Positions 36,017 to 45,632 are shown, counted from the first letter of the stretch. The stretch is DNA of 64,000 nucleotides from Butyrivibrio sp. M55 (GCF_900116865.1 NZ_FPCD01000002.1:1-64000), one strand, 5' to 3'. Made by a program: numbers and translations. The notes: generated by a model from the letters alone, not told the origin.

Positions 36017-37213
36017 ATGAAATACGATTATTTGGTAGTTGGGGCCGGACTTTTTGGTGCAGTTTTTGCACATGAGATGGCAACTAAGGGCAAAGATGTG
36101 CTTGTGATAGACAGAAGAGAGCATATCGGCGGAAATATCTATACAGAGAATAAACTTGGAATAAATGTGCACAAATACGGAGCGCATATTTTCCACACAT
36201 CGGACAAAGAAGTTTGGGAATATGTGAACAGATTTGCGGAGTTCAATAACTATATCAACAGCCCTGTCGCTGTTTACGGAGATGAGCTCTATAATCTTCC
36301 TTTTAACATGAATACTTTCAGCAAAATGTGGGGAATTAAGACTCCCGATGAAGCTAAAGAAATCATAGACAAGCAGGCCAAGGAAGAGATTGCAAGGATA
36401 AATAAGGAAAAGGGAACGGATACTTTTTCTGCCGACAATCTCGAAGAGCAGGCGCTCAGCCTTGCGGGAAGAGATATCTATGAGAAACTCGTTAAGGGTT
36501 ATACCGAGAAGCAGTGGGGAAGAGACTGCAAGGAACTTCCTGCGTTTATTATAAGACGACTTCCCATGAGATTTATTTACGACAATAATTATTTCAATGA
36601 CAGATATCAGGGTATTCCTATCGGCGGATATACGGAACTTGTTTCCAAGCTCCTTCTTCTCAGCGCAGATTCTGAGAAGCTTTCCGGAACAATAACGGTA
36701 AAGACATCCGTTGATTACTATGATTTTGTGAATATGAGCGGAAATGTTCCTGATGAGCCTTACACTTCAGTAACAGGCGACAGCTTTGATAAGATTCTCT
36801 TTACCGGAATGATAGATGAATTCTTTGGATACAAGCTTGGAACTCTTGAGTATAGATCACTCAGATTTGAGACAGAGGAGCTTCCGGATGTTGATAACTA
36901 TCAGGGAAATGCTGTTGTGAACTACACTGAGCGCGAGATTCCTTTTACCAGAATAATTGAGCACAAGCATTTTGAATACGGAACGGGAAAAGGAACGGTT
37001 ATCACAAGGGAGTATCCTGCAGAATGGAAGCATGGCGATGAGCCTTACTATCCGATGAATGATGATAAGAATAATGAGCTCTTTAAGAAATATACCGAGC
37101 TTTCAAAAGAATTTCCCAATATCCTCTTTGGAGGAAGGCTTGGCCAGTATAAGTATTACAATATGGATCAGGTTATAAGGGAAGCGCTTAACCTTAGTGT
37201 AGAGAATGCATAA
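36017..37213 (+). CDS. glf: UDP-galactopyranose mutase
   Basis: 398 residues. Interconverts UDP-galactopyranose and UDP-galactofuranose using FAD. The N-terminal FAD motif is VVGAGLFGAVFA (about 7-18), followed by IDRREHIGGNIYTE and the conserved YGAHIFHTSD substrate block. The central KGYTEKQWGRD segment and C-terminal GGRLGQYKYYNMDQ finish the family pattern, with length as usual. The gene stands alone between terminators but close to glycan genes, indicating a galactofuranose-containing surface polymer. Confidence 0.95.
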   Translation: MKYDYLVVGAGLFGAVFAHEMATKGKDVLVIDRREHIGGNIYTENKLGINVHKYGAHIFHTSDKEVWEYVNRFAEFNNYINSPVAVYGDELYNLPFNMNTFSKMWGIKTPDEAKEIIDKQAKEEIARINKEKGTDTFSADNLEEQALSLAGRDIYEKLVKGYTEKQWGRDCKELPAFIIRRLPMRFIYDNNYFNDRYQGIPIGGYTELVSKLLLLSADSEKLSGTITVKTSVDYYDFVNMSGNVPDEPYTSVTGDSFDKILFTGMIDEFFGYKLGTLEYRSLRFETEELPDVDNYQGNAVVNYTEREIPFTRIIEHKHFEYGTGKGTVITREYPAEWKHGDEPYYPMNDDKNNELFKKYTELSKEFPNILFGGRLGQYKYYNMDQVIREALNLSVENA

Positions 37214-37228
37214 ATAATGCGTAAAGCA

Positions 37229-37258
37229 GAAGCAGCCCGCCGTTTGGCGAGCTGCTTC
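37229..37258. terminator. Convergent hairpin between glf and the FliD-like gene
   Basis: GAAGCAGC (37229-37236) pairs with GCTGCTTC (37251-37258), with an inner CGCC/GGCG pair. It lies 15 bases beyond the glf stop and 17 before the opposing gene's stop; T-tails are weak on both sides, but a shared bidirectional terminator is likely. Confidence 0.5.
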
Positions 37259-37275
37259 TCTATGTTAAACAGGCT

Positions 37276-38586
37276 TCAACAATAATTGTTGAACATCATG
37301 CCTGAATACTCACTTGTGATGTACGGTGAAGCCACGTTTTCTTTGTTGTCGGGGTTCTTGTAATTAACGACAGGCCTATCAACGTACTTCATAGGATTTA
37401 CCGAGATCTCTTTTGCCATCGAAAGAAGTGATTCCGAGAATTTCTTGATGGGCTCAAGTGCGTCGGTGTTATTGCTTGTTGTAACAGCTTCCTTGAGTGT
37501 GTCTGTATCTATCGATATTACACCGTCTCCTTCAAGCTTGATTCCGAGCGCTTCGGTATCTTTTATGTGCTGGCGTGCGATCGATATTGCTTCAGACCTG
37601 AGTTTGTCGCCTTTGTACTTGGCGTCGTGTTCCTGGGCGGCGTCGTTTACAAAACTGTTGTAGTTGTCGATGAGGGCAGTTATATGGTTTACAAGCGCCT
37701 CGTTATCTTTTTTGACACCGACATGTATCGAATCGCCGGGCTCTGTGACACCGTTTAAGTGGATGTCAAACTTGGAGCCGACTGTGAAGTGGTTTGAAAT
37801 GGCTGTTTTCTCGTCGCCGTTTAACGCAAAGTGCGCATTGGAAGCGGGAGCGGAAACCATATCAAGCCCGAGAGCGGCAACAGCACCGCTTTTAAGTTCT
37901 CCGTCAGTTTCATATATCTCAAACTGGCTGAGTTCTCCGGGGTGGAGACCTGTGTGTTTGGATGAAATCTGAAGCGCAGAGCGATTATTGGTTCCCTCTA
38001 TTATTTCGGCTGAAAGACCTATGTCGGCCTTGTTTATCAGCTTTTCAAGTTTCTGAAGTACATCTATATTCTTGTCGGCACCGTAAATGCTGAACTGGAA
38101 TTCAAATTCCTGCTCGCCGACTTTTACATCAAATGAATAATTGTCGGGAGGAAGTACGCTTGATGAATCCGTTGAAAGCATAAGTCCCGTATTTACCTGC
38201 TGCGAAGCGAGCTGTGATACTTCGATATCAAAACCTGCCGTTCCGACATCTTCGTTCGGAGTCTTGCCGATGTATGAAGCAGCTACCGTGTCCGGATCTG
38301 TCGAGAAAGCGGAAGTGTGATTCAGGGAAGATTTATCTTCCTGATCGCTAAGGTTAAAGATACTGTTCTGAAGCTGTCTTGCACGCTCTTTAATATCTAT
38401 TGCGTCAATACGCACATCGTCATCATTTGAAAGTAAATAAAGAGGGGAGTTTTTGTTTATTTTTGCAATCGATTTATACACATCCCTAAGCTCATCCTTA
38501 CGATGTGCGTCGGCCTGTGTAACATCTTTTGACACGTAGTCCTGTATGAAATGGTTGTAAACACCATTTAGAGATATTCCTGCCAT
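37276..38586 (-). CDS. FliD-like (flagellar capping) protein, divergent, standalone
   Basis: 436 residues. The central part matches the FliD N-/C-domain pattern: FDIEVSQLASQQVNTG, then PDNYSFDVKVG, KNIDVLQKLEKLINKADIGLSAEII and SALQISSKHTG, and later DSIHVGVKKDNEALVNHITALIDNYNSFVNDA with KLRSEAISIARQ as the FliD_C-type tail. The N-terminus differs (MAGISLNGVYNHFIQDY), and it ends with a lone Cys. FliD caps flagellar filaments, but no flagellar genes are near, so this may be a cap, an adhesin or an orphan paralogue. AAAGGAGGGGC precedes the start. Confidence 0.68.
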   Translation of the reverse strand: MAGISLNGVYNHFIQDYVSKDVTQADAHRKDELRDVYKSIAKINKNSPLYLLSNDDDVRIDAIDIKERARQLQNSIFNLSDQEDKSSLNHTSAFSTDPDTVAASYIGKTPNEDVGTAGFDIEVSQLASQQVNTGLMLSTDSSSVLPPDNYSFDVKVGEQEFEFQFSIYGADKNIDVLQKLEKLINKADIGLSAEIIEGTNNRSALQISSKHTGLHPGELSQFEIYETDGELKSGAVAALGLDMVSAPASNAHFALNGDEKTAISNHFTVGSKFDIHLNGVTEPGDSIHVGVKKDNEALVNHITALIDNYNSFVNDAAQEHDAKYKGDKLRSEAISIARQHIKDTEALGIKLEGDGVISIDTDTLKEAVTTSNNTDALEPIKKFSESLLSMAKEISVNPMKYVDRPVVNYKNPDNKENVASPYITSEYSGMMFNNYC

Positions 38587-38834
38587 TCGATGCCCCTCCT
38601 TTCTTCCTTGATATACGTGCGGTATAATGATTCTGTCATTCCATTGACATCAGACGCACGAGGGCATACTTAGCCACCTTTAGTTACTTACATTTTATAT
38701 ATTATTGTGCAAATGTCAATCGTTTTTTAGTGAAAAAATAGTGAAAAGCGATGATTTAATGGAATATTAATACTATAATAATTTTGTTTTTCTTTTTTAT
38801 CTGAAAATACTAATTTGGGAATAGGAAACATAGT

Positions 38835-40742
38835 ATGTGGACTGTCGATCTTATCGGATTCATTCTGTGCGCGGCCGCAGTAATTCTAATGGCTGCAAAT
38901 TTTTCATACAGATATAAGGAGAATATGGCAAGTACGCTTCCTGTAGCATATGCGGTTCTGGGGCTTACCATGTATGTTCTTGCTATCATTGGCACGTTGC
39001 GCGGCGTGTTTGTTGCTGCTTCTCTGTATATAGTGCTGAGCGTTATTTCTTTTTTTATGGATAAAAAGAAGAATGCTGAGAGCAAAAGGCTTGCGGCGCT
39101 CGGGAAGAGTATCTTTTCTCCCGAGGTTATCGGACTTATCGTGGTCGCTGTAATAATGGGCTTTCTTACGTCGGGACTTGCTTTTTCATGGTGGGATGAC
39201 ATTAATTTCTGGTCGCAGGATGCCAAGCAGATATTTTATCTGAACGGATTTGCGGGGAAGTATGGCAATGTATCGCCTGAGTTTGGCGATTATCCGCCCG
39301 CGGGCTCATTGTATAAGTGTCTGTTTCTTTTCACGGGACTTGGAAAGTACAGAGAAAACCTGCAGTTTCTCGGATATTTCGTGACCAATACAATATTCAT
39401 GATGCCTCTTTTCGGAGTTGTGAAGAAAGCGGCGGATAAGTTTTCGGGGGCAAAAAAGAATGCGCTTACGGTGCTTTATTTTGTGTCGATGATTCTTTTT
39501 CCCGGAATATTCAACGGAATAATCTACTACGGAACTCCTGCGGATGTGACGATGGGAATCGTGTACGGGGCGCTTCTTCTGACACTTTGGAACGGCAGAT
39601 GCGGAAATGAGAATTTGAATAATGAAGAATTTTATTATATAAAGATCTTTTTGTATGCATCGGTTCTTCTTTTGACAAAATCGGTCGGAGCAGAGTGGGC
39701 GGCATTTGCATTCGTGTTCGGAATTGTTTTTGGGCAAAAGAATATGCAAAAGTACATTGCTTCCGGAGTCGCAAGTTTTATGGTCTACGGCTCATGGCTT
39801 GGATTTTGTTTCATCAACAGAAGGGTTGCCAAGTTGACCGGGGCGGGAATACGTCTTGCAACTTCCGGCGATTACGTGGCTCCTGCAAATACGATGGACA
39901 AAGCAGGCTTTTTTATGAAAGGCTTTTGGCTTCTTCCGATGCATGGAGACAGCAATCTTACGATAGATGTTTCTGCGGGCGCGATGCTGGTTTTGATGGG
40001 ATTGTTTTTGGCATTTCTCTTTTATAAAAAAGCAGCGGATAAAAAAGATATTATGAAGCTTGCGATTTTTACCGCAGCTACGGCACTTTTGGCTTACGGG
40101 ATCATCTTTTTGGCGCATATATCAATCTTTCAGACGGAAGATCAGTACCTTGATGCCTATGCGATGTCGCTTTCGATTGCCAGATACGGCTGTCCTTTTA
40201 TGCTTGGCGGGGTGTATCTTTTGGCCGGGGTATTGTATAATGGTGCGGGTGAATTTAAAAATTCAAAGATATTTGCGCTTGCATTTCTTGTGTTTGTCTT
40301 TGTGACAGCGGACTACAAGGGATTTCTCTTTTATATAAACGGCTACAGAGATGTGGCGGAGGAAAACAGGGTTTATATAGAGGACATGATCGGTGAAAAA
40401 GGAAGACTCCTTGTGGATAACGTGACTGCTGATAAGGAACTGCAGGGCAAGAGAATTCTGGTTATGCGCGACGGACATTCTTCGTACTGGGTCCACAATG
40501 CATATATTAACAAGGAGGCATCACCTGTCGCCCTTGTCTATGACGGTTTTATGACTGAATCCGATGATACGGCATCGATCGGTGATAAACTGCTTGCAAG
40601 TCATGCTTCATATTTATACATTGAAGATGACGATGAAATCTCAAAAGATCTTTTCTTACCTCTTTTAAAAGAAGGAAGTAAGTTCGAAAGTTGCAAAATA
40701 TACAAAATAATAAACAGTGGAAGGGGAGTAACTCTTGAGTAA
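38835..40742 (+). CDS. Polytopic membrane protein, possible glycan glycosyltransferase (GT-C/GT39-like)
   Basis: 635 residues with about twelve or more hydrophobic segments and a large extracytoplasmic C-terminal part (about 490-635). The first large loop holds WWDDINFWSQDAKQIFY, recalling the DD/DE motif at this position in GT-C enzymes such as PMT/ArnT relatives; the match is weak. It is coupled to the GT2-GtrA gene that follows (overlap of 8 bases), which would supply a polyprenyl-linked sugar. Transfer of that sugar outside the membrane is inferred, not shown. Confidence 0.6.
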   Translation: MWTVDLIGFILCAAAVILMAANFSYRYKENMASTLPVAYAVLGLTMYVLAIIGTLRGVFVAASLYIVLSVISFFMDKKKNAESKRLAALGKSIFSPEVIGLIVVAVIMGFLTSGLAFSWWDDINFWSQDAKQIFYLNGFAGKYGNVSPEFGDYPPAGSLYKCLFLFTGLGKYRENLQFLGYFVTNTIFMMPLFGVVKKAADKFSGAKKNALTVLYFVSMILFPGIFNGIIYYGTPADVTMGIVYGALLLTLWNGRCGNENLNNEEFYYIKIFLYASVLLLTKSVGAEWAAFAFVFGIVFGQKNMQKYIASGVASFMVYGSWLGFCFINRRVAKLTGAGIRLATSGDYVAPANTMDKAGFFMKGFWLLPMHGDSNLTIDVSAGAMLVLMGLFLAFLFYKKAADKKDIMKLAIFTAATALLAYGIIFLAHISIFQTEDQYLDAYAMSLSIARYGCPFMLGGVYLLAGVLYNGAGEFKNSKIFALAFLVFVFVTADYKGFLFYINGYRDVAEENRVYIEDMIGEKGRLLVDNVTADKELQGKRILVMRDGHSSYWVHNAYINKEASPVALVYDGFMTESDDTASIGDKLLASHASYLYIEDDDEISKDLFLPLLKEGSKFESCKIYKIINSGRGVTLE

Positions 40743-41790
40743 AGGTGCTGTTCCTATTGTCATTCCGGCATATGAGCCGGGAGAAGAACTTATCAGATTG
40801 GTAAAAGAGCTTGTCGAAACAACGACAGAGCCTGTAATCGTGGTTGATGACGGCTCAGATCCCGTAAAATACGGGCACACTTTTGATGAGGTCAGAAAGC
40901 TCGGTGCTGTGACCTTGAGAAATGCCGTTAATATGGGAAAGGGAAGGGCACTCAAGGAGGCATTTAATCATTGCATCAATGAGTATGACAATCTTGTCGG
41001 TGTTGTTACCGCGGATTCCGACGGGCAGCATTCTGTAAAAGATATCTGCAAGTGCGGTGAAGTTCTGGCGGATAACATCAAGTCGCTCATTCTCGGTGTG
41101 AGAGATTTCGGAAAGCCCGGAATTCCTGCAAGAAGTGTGTTTGGAAATAAGACAACAAGCCGTGTCATGAACCTTCTTCTTGGACTTAAGATAAGCGATA
41201 CGCAGACCGGACTTCGCGGAATCGGCGTGGATTTTATGAAATATCTTTTGACCGAAAAAGGGGAGCGCTTTGAGTTTGAGACAAATATGCTCATAGCCAC
41301 AAAAGAAAAGGATATCAGCATAATTGAAGTTCCCGTGGATACAATATATCTTGAGGAAAATAAGTCAAGCCACTTTAATCCGCTGCTTGATTCGCTCAGG
41401 ATCTATGCGGTTTTCTTTAAGTTCCTGCTTTCGTCCGTTTCATCATGCCTTCTGGACATGGTGCTTTTTGGATTTTTCTGCACGGTGCTTGTGAATGCGC
41501 CTGTGAAGATGGGTTATATCATGCTTTCTACGATATTGGCGAGAATAATCTCGGCGACATATAATTTCTTCATTAATTATGAAATTGTTTTTTCGGGAGA
41601 AAAAGAAAAATCGAAAGCCGCAATTTCTTATTTTGCGCTGGCGGTAGCAATCATGCTGCTTAGCGGATTTTTTGTCACGCTCGGACACGGTATCATGCCT
41701 ATGATCCCCGAAGTGTGCATAAAGATCGCTGTGGACGGCATGCTTTTCCTTATCAGCTTCTATGTGCAGAGAGAGTTTGTCTATAAATGA
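40735..41790 (+). CDS. GT2 glycosyltransferase fused to GtrA-like membrane domain
   Basis: 351 residues starting at TTG 40735 after GGGGAG, inside the end of the previous gene. Residues 1-220 are a GT2 domain close to polyprenyl-phosphate sugar transferases (VIPAYEPGEELIRLVK, VVDDGSDPV, TADSDGQH with DSD as metal site, SDTQTGLRG). Residues 225-351 are four GtrA-type helices (LSSVSSCLLDMVLFGFFC, SATYNFFINYEIVF). This combination makes and flips a lipid-linked sugar. Partner of the upstream GT-C-like protein. Confidence 0.82.
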   Translation: MSKGAVPIVIPAYEPGEELIRLVKELVETTTEPVIVVDDGSDPVKYGHTFDEVRKLGAVTLRNAVNMGKGRALKEAFNHCINEYDNLVGVVTADSDGQHSVKDICKCGEVLADNIKSLILGVRDFGKPGIPARSVFGNKTTSRVMNLLLGLKISDTQTGLRGIGVDFMKYLLTEKGERFEFETNMLIATKEKDISIIEVPVDTIYLEENKSSHFNPLLDSLRIYAVFFKFLLSSVSSCLLDMVLFGFFCTVLVNAPVKMGYIMLSTILARIISATYNFFINYEIVFSGEKEKSKAAISYFALAVAIMLLSGFFVTLGHGIMPMIPEVCIKIAVDGMLFLISFYVQREFVYK

Positions 41791-41799
41791 AAAAATTCG

Positions 41800-41828
41800 T
41801 TGACGAAGGTATGCCTGTATGATATATT
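41800..41828 (+). promoter_or_regulatory. Sigma-A promoter of rpmG-secE-nusG
   Basis: TTGACG (41800-41805) and TATATT (41823-41828) with a 17-base spacer, just after the glycosyltransferase stop and 98 bases before rpmG. Confidence 0.7.
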
Positions 41829-41925
41829 GAGTAGGCGACAAAAGATTTATGTCTTTTTTTTATGCTTAAAAATAAGTTATTTAAGTATTGTTTATTAAAC
41901 GACTATTACGCCCGGAGGTGAGATA

Positions 41926-42075
41926 ATGCGTACAAGAATTACATTGGCTTGCACAGAGTGCAAAAATCGTAACTATGACACAACAAAGGATAAGAAGACA
42001 CATCCTGATCGTGTTGAGATGAAGAAGTATTGCCCTTTCTGCAAAGCTCATACTTTACATAAAGAGACAAAGTAA
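41926..42075 (+). CDS. rpmG: 50S ribosomal protein L33
   Basis: 49 residues translated from 41926: it begins [17 protein letters not shown] and has a second Cys pair in CPFC, the zinc-ribbon form of L33. GGAGGTG lies upstream. It opens the secE-nusG-rplK-rplA group, as in many Firmicutes. Confidence 0.95.
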   Translation: MRTRITLACTECKNRNYDTTKDKKTHPDRVEMKKYCPFCKAHTLHKETK

Positions 42076-42108
42076 TTTTCATCCTTGTATAGGAGGTAGA
42101 CTGCGGGT

Positions 42109-42363
42109 ATGGAAGAGACCAAGGTAGTAGAGAACAAGTCCAAAACTTCAAAGAAATCCGGTAAGTCATTCGTTGACAAGATCAGAGGATTTTTTGAAGG
42201 TGTAAAAGCGGAAATTGGCAAGATTATCTGGCTTACAAAAGATGATGTTGTTAAGCAGACAACCGCAGTTGTGGTTGCTTCTATTGTTTGCTGTATCTTG
42301 ATAGCTGTATTGGACTATGCGTTTGAAGAAGGCATTAATCTTTTAATGTCTGTTTCTAAATAA
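42109..42363 (+). CDS. secE: Preprotein translocase subunit SecE
   Basis: 84 residues. A Lys/Ser-rich N-terminus is followed by the conserved amphipathic helix (GFFEGVKAEIGKIIWLTKDDV) and one membrane helix (TTAVVVASIVCCILIAVLDYAF). Part of the SecYEG channel that SecA (21730) drives. Sits between rpmG and nusG; AGGAGG at 42091-42096. Confidence 0.95.
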   Translation: MEETKVVENKSKTSKKSGKSFVDKIRGFFEGVKAEIGKIIWLTKDDVVKQTTAVVVASIVCCILIAVLDYAFEEGINLLMSVSK

Positions 42364-42375
42364 TAAGGAGATAAT

Positions 42376-43002
42376 ATGTCAGAAGAGATGGAAAAGTCTT
42401 TTGAATCTGATGAGGTATTATCAGATTCAACCGCTTCCGCAGACAATGAGGCAGCGGCTGAAACACAGAGTACTGATACGAACGAAAACGCTCATTGGTA
42501 TGTTGTGCACACATATTCCGGATACGAGAAGAAGGTTAAGGATAACCTTGAGAGTGCCATCATTAACAGACATCTTGAGAATCAGATCTTTGAAGTAAGG
42601 ATCCCTCTTCAGGATGTAGTTGAAGTTAAGAATGGTGTTCGCAAGAACGTTCAGAGAAAGATGTTCCCCGGCTATGTCCTCGTGAACATGGATATGAACG
42701 ATGAGACTTGGTATGTAGTGCGTAACACACGTGGTGTTACCGGTTTCGTAGGTCCCGGAAGCAAGCCGGTTCCTCTTACAGATGCTGAGATTAAGCCTCT
42801 CGGAATCAAGACAGATACAGTTTCTGTTGATTTCGGTGTTGGTGATGAGATTGCAGTTGTAGCCGGAGTTTGGAAGGATACAGCGGGTGTTGTTCAGAGA
42901 ATGGATTTTGGTAAGCAGACAGCTACCATTAACGTAGATCTCTTTGGACGTGAGACACCTGTAGAAATCAGTTTCGCTGAAGTAAGAAGAATTGACAGCT
43001 GA
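42376..43002 (+). CDS. nusG: Transcription termination/antitermination protein NusG
   Basis: 208 residues. An acidic N-terminal extension of about 38 residues (rich in Ser, Asp, Glu) precedes the NGN domain (HWYVVHTYSGYEKKVKDNLE). The KOW domain (DEIAVVAGVWKDTAGVVQRMD) is at about residues 155-175. It binds RNA polymerase and modulates pausing. Twelve bases after secE. Confidence 0.96.
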   Translation: MSEEMEKSFESDEVLSDSTASADNEAAAETQSTDTNENAHWYVVHTYSGYEKKVKDNLESAIINRHLENQIFEVRIPLQDVVEVKNGVRKNVQRKMFPGYVLVNMDMNDETWYVVRNTRGVTGFVGPGSKPVPLTDAEIKPLGIKTDTVSVDFGVGDEIAVVAGVWKDTAGVVQRMDFGKQTATINVDLFGRETPVEISFAEVRRIDS

Positions 43003-43144
43003 TTTGTATAGCAGATCATTTATTTTTTGATATTTAAGTGCGAGAGCGCTTGGATATATAGCCCTGTTTGGGGCATGTCACTGGAGTGGGAGCATCGTTT
43101 CCAGGAGATGATGCGCCGACCACATATTTTCAGGAGGTGCCAAA

Positions 43145-43570
43145 ATGGCAAAGAAAGTCGAAGGATACATTAAGTTACAGATCCAGGCTGGTAAAGCAAC
43201 ACCAGCACCACCGGTTGGACCCGCACTTGGTCAGCACGGTGTAAACATCGGTGAATTCACAAAGCAGTTTAACGCACGTACAGCAGACAAGGGTGACGTT
43301 ATCATCCCTGTAGTTATCACTGTATATGCAGACAGAAGTTTCACATTCATCACAAAGACTCCACCTGCAGCAGTTCTTCTTAAGAAAGCTGCTAAGATCC
43401 AGAAGGGTTCAGGAGTTCCTAACAAGACTAAGGTTGCAACTATTTCTAAGGAAGAAGTTAGAAAGATTGCAGAGACAAAGATGCCTGACCTTAATGCTGT
43501 TGATATCGAGGCTGCTATGAGCATGATCGCTGGAACAGCACGTAGTATGGGAATCGTAGTAGAAGACTGA
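43145..43570 (+). CDS. rplK: 50S ribosomal protein L11
   Basis: 141 residues beginning [20 protein letters not shown], full length. Part of the GTPase-associated centre. The 142-base leader between nusG and rplK has paired segments (for example GCATC/GATGC) and may carry the L1 feedback site; that is inference. AGGAGGTG precedes the ATG. Confidence 0.97.
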   Translation: MAKKVEGYIKLQIQAGKATPAPPVGPALGQHGVNIGEFTKQFNARTADKGDVIIPVVITVYADRSFTFITKTPPAAVLLKKAAKIQKGSGVPNKTKVATISKEEVRKIAETKMPDLNAVDIEAAMSMIAGTARSMGIVVED

Positions 43571-43583
43571 TGGAGGATGAGAG

Positions 43584-44273
43584 ATGAAACACGGAAAGAA
43601 ATACTTAGAAGCTGCTAAGCTTATTGATAAGACACAGCAGTATGAAGCCGCTGATGCAATAGCTCTTGTTAAGAAATCAGCAACTGCTAAATTTGATGAA
43701 ACTGTAGAAGTTCATATCAAGACAGGTTGTGACAGCCGTCACGCTGATCAGCAGATCAGAGGCGCTGTTGTTCTTCCTAACGGAACAGGTAAGACTGTTA
43801 AGGTTCTTGTATTTGCTAAGGGAACAAAGCTTGACGAGGCTCAGGCTGCCGGAGCAGATTTCGTTGGTGGAGAGGAACTTATTCCTAAGATCCAGAACGA
43901 AGGATGGCTTGATTTCGACGTTGTAGTTGCTACACCTGACATGATGGGTGTTGTAGGACGTCTCGGTAAGGTTCTCGGACCTAAGGGTCTCATGCCTAAC
44001 CCTAAGGCAGGCACAGTTACTATGGATGTAACTAAGGCTGTTAATGATATCAAAGCCGGTAAGATCGAGTACAGACTTGATAAGGCTAACATCATTCATG
44101 TTCCTGTTGGAAAGGCTTCTTTCTCAGAGGAACAGCTTGAGCAGAACTTCAACGCACTTATGGATGCAATCGCAAAGGCTAAGCCTTCATCTGTAAAGGG
44201 TCAGTACCTCAAGAGCATCACTCTTGCAACAACAATGGGCCCTGGCGTAAAGGTTGTAGCAAACAAGTATTGA
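43584..44273 (+). CDS. rplA: 50S ribosomal protein L1
   Basis: 229 residues: [20 protein letters not shown] start, [13 protein letters not shown] and [17 protein letters not shown] blocks. L1 forms the mobile stalk and represses its own operon. Ends 20 bases before a strong terminator, which separates it from rplJ-rplL. Confidence 0.97.
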   Translation: MKHGKKYLEAAKLIDKTQQYEAADAIALVKKSATAKFDETVEVHIKTGCDSRHADQQIRGAVVLPNGTGKTVKVLVFAKGTKLDEAQAAGADFVGGEELIPKIQNEGWLDFDVVVATPDMMGVVGRLGKVLGPKGLMPNPKAGTVTMDVTKAVNDIKAGKIEYRLDKANIIHVPVGKASFSEEQLEQNFNALMDAIAKAKPSSVKGQYLKSITLATTMGPGVKVVANKY

Positions 44274-44292
44274 TAAACATACTGAATACATT

Positions 44293-44325
44293 AAAGAACG
44301 AATCGAAAGATTCGTTCTTTTTATT
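44293..44325 (+). terminator. Intrinsic terminator after rplA
   Basis: AAAGAACGAATC (44293-44304) and GATTCGTTCTTT (44309-44320) form a 12-bp perfect stem on a GAAA loop, followed by TTATTT. Confidence 0.9.
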
Positions 44326-44348
44326 TGACCAGAGCACTTGCTGATGTT

Positions 44349-44377
44349 TTGTTATCAACAATATATTGTGGTATACT
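44349..44377 (+). promoter_or_regulatory. Sigma-A promoter of the capA-like gene, suggesting a leaderless mRNA
   Basis: TTGTTA (44349-44354) and TATACT (44372-44377), 17-base spacer. The ATG at 44385 is seven bases downstream of the -10 hexamer, right at the expected transcription start, and no ribosome site is visible. Confidence 0.55.
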
Positions 44378-44384
44378 CTTTGTT

Positions 44385-45629
44385 ATGAAACAACATTTTG
44401 CTAAAAACACAAAAACTTTAAGAAATGCATCGTTCGCATTTGCGGCAACATTCCTGATTGTGGTATTTAGTGGGATTTTTGTAATCGGAATAGTTGCTTT
44501 ATTCGACGGATCGTCGAGTGATTCCGAAAGTCTTCTTTCGGTGTGGGATGTTATACCCGAAGCAGGTCAGGCTAAAAATGCTGCAATTGTCGGAGATGAA
44601 AATGCAGGAAATGCTGCAGAAGTATACGAAGGCGATGAAGCATACTCGTATTCTATAAAGACAAAAGACAAGGATGCTGTGACTATCGGCTTTGCGGGAG
44701 ATATTCTCTTTGACGACAATTACGCAGTCGGAGAAGCTTTCAAGAAACATGGTGATTCTGTGAGAGGTATTTTTGGAAAAAAGCTTCTTTCCGAGATGAG
44801 AAATGTTGATCTTATGCTCGTCAATAATGAGTTCCCTTATTCGTACGGCGGTGAGCCGCTTCAGGGAAAAACTTATACATTCAGGGCAAGGCCTGAGACA
44901 ACAAAAGTTTTGAATGAGATGGGCGTTGATATGGTATCGCTTGCAAATAATCATGCATATGATTATGGCGAGCAGGCTCTTTTGGACTCTTTTACAGCGC
45001 TTCATGACGCGGGAGTTATCTATGGTGGAGCGGGAAAAAATATTGATGAAGCTTCGCATCCCATATATTATCTGACTGAGAATGGGATGAAGATAGCAAT
45101 CATCTGTGCGACGCAGATTGAGAGGCTTTCTAATCCCGATACGAAAGGCGCAACGGAGGAGACTCCCGGAGTTTTCAGATGCCTTGATGATTCTCTTTTG
45201 CTTGACAGGATCAGAGAAGCAAGAGAGAAGAATGCATTTGTTGTCGTGTTTATACATTGGGGAACGGAGAGTACAACGGAAATAGATTATCTTCAGAGAG
45301 ATCAGGCAATAGAAATTGCAGATGCTGGAGCTAATCTTATAATCGGATCTCATCCCCATATACTTCAACCGATCGACTATGTAAACGGTGTTCCTGTTGT
45401 ATACAGTCTGGGAAATTACATTTTTACTTCCAAGACGCAGGACACATGCATGGTGAAGGCGACATTTCATAATGACGGAAACGTCAATCTTCAGTTTATC
45501 CCCGGAATTCAGCAGGGATGTACGGTCTTTGCGGCAAGCGGAGAGGAGAAGAGACGTATCATGGATTCGATGTGTTCTATGTCGCCCGGAATAAATATGG
45601 ATGCAAAAGGTAATATCAGTCCCAAATAA
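44385..45629 (+). CDS. CapA/PgsA-like metallophosphatase-fold protein
   Basis: 414 residues. One N-terminal membrane anchor (ASFAFAATFLIVVFSGIFVIG) places the rest outside. The CapA domain shows the family's metal-binding blocks: GFAGDILFDDN, LMLVNNEFPYS, VSLANNHAYDYG, FIHWGTE and IGSHPHILQP. The last two carry His ligands. Such proteins are linked to poly-glutamate/capsule export or envelope stress. The gene sits between rplA and rplJ, splitting a block normally continuous. Start assigned at ATG 44385; an upstream TTG at 44325 lies in the terminator. Confidence 0.83.
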   Translation: MKQHFAKNTKTLRNASFAFAATFLIVVFSGIFVIGIVALFDGSSSDSESLLSVWDVIPEAGQAKNAAIVGDENAGNAAEVYEGDEAYSYSIKTKDKDAVTIGFAGDILFDDNYAVGEAFKKHGDSVRGIFGKKLLSEMRNVDLMLVNNEFPYSYGGEPLQGKTYTFRARPETTKVLNEMGVDMVSLANNHAYDYGEQALLDSFTALHDAGVIYGGAGKNIDEASHPIYYLTENGMKIAIICATQIERLSNPDTKGATEETPGVFRCLDDSLLLDRIREAREKNAFVVVFIHWGTESTTEIDYLQRDQAIEIADAGANLIIGSHPHILQPIDYVNGVPVVYSLGNYIFTSKTQDTCMVKATFHNDGNVNLQFIPGIQQGCTVFAASGEEKRRIMDSMCSMSPGINMDAKGNISPK

Positions 45630-45632
45630 GTG

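Noticed and set aside
38587..38834. Sigma-28 promoter or c-di-GMP riboswitch upstream of the FliD-like gene
   Set aside because: The minus-strand leader lacks a TAAA...GCCGATAA pair and the GEMM core.
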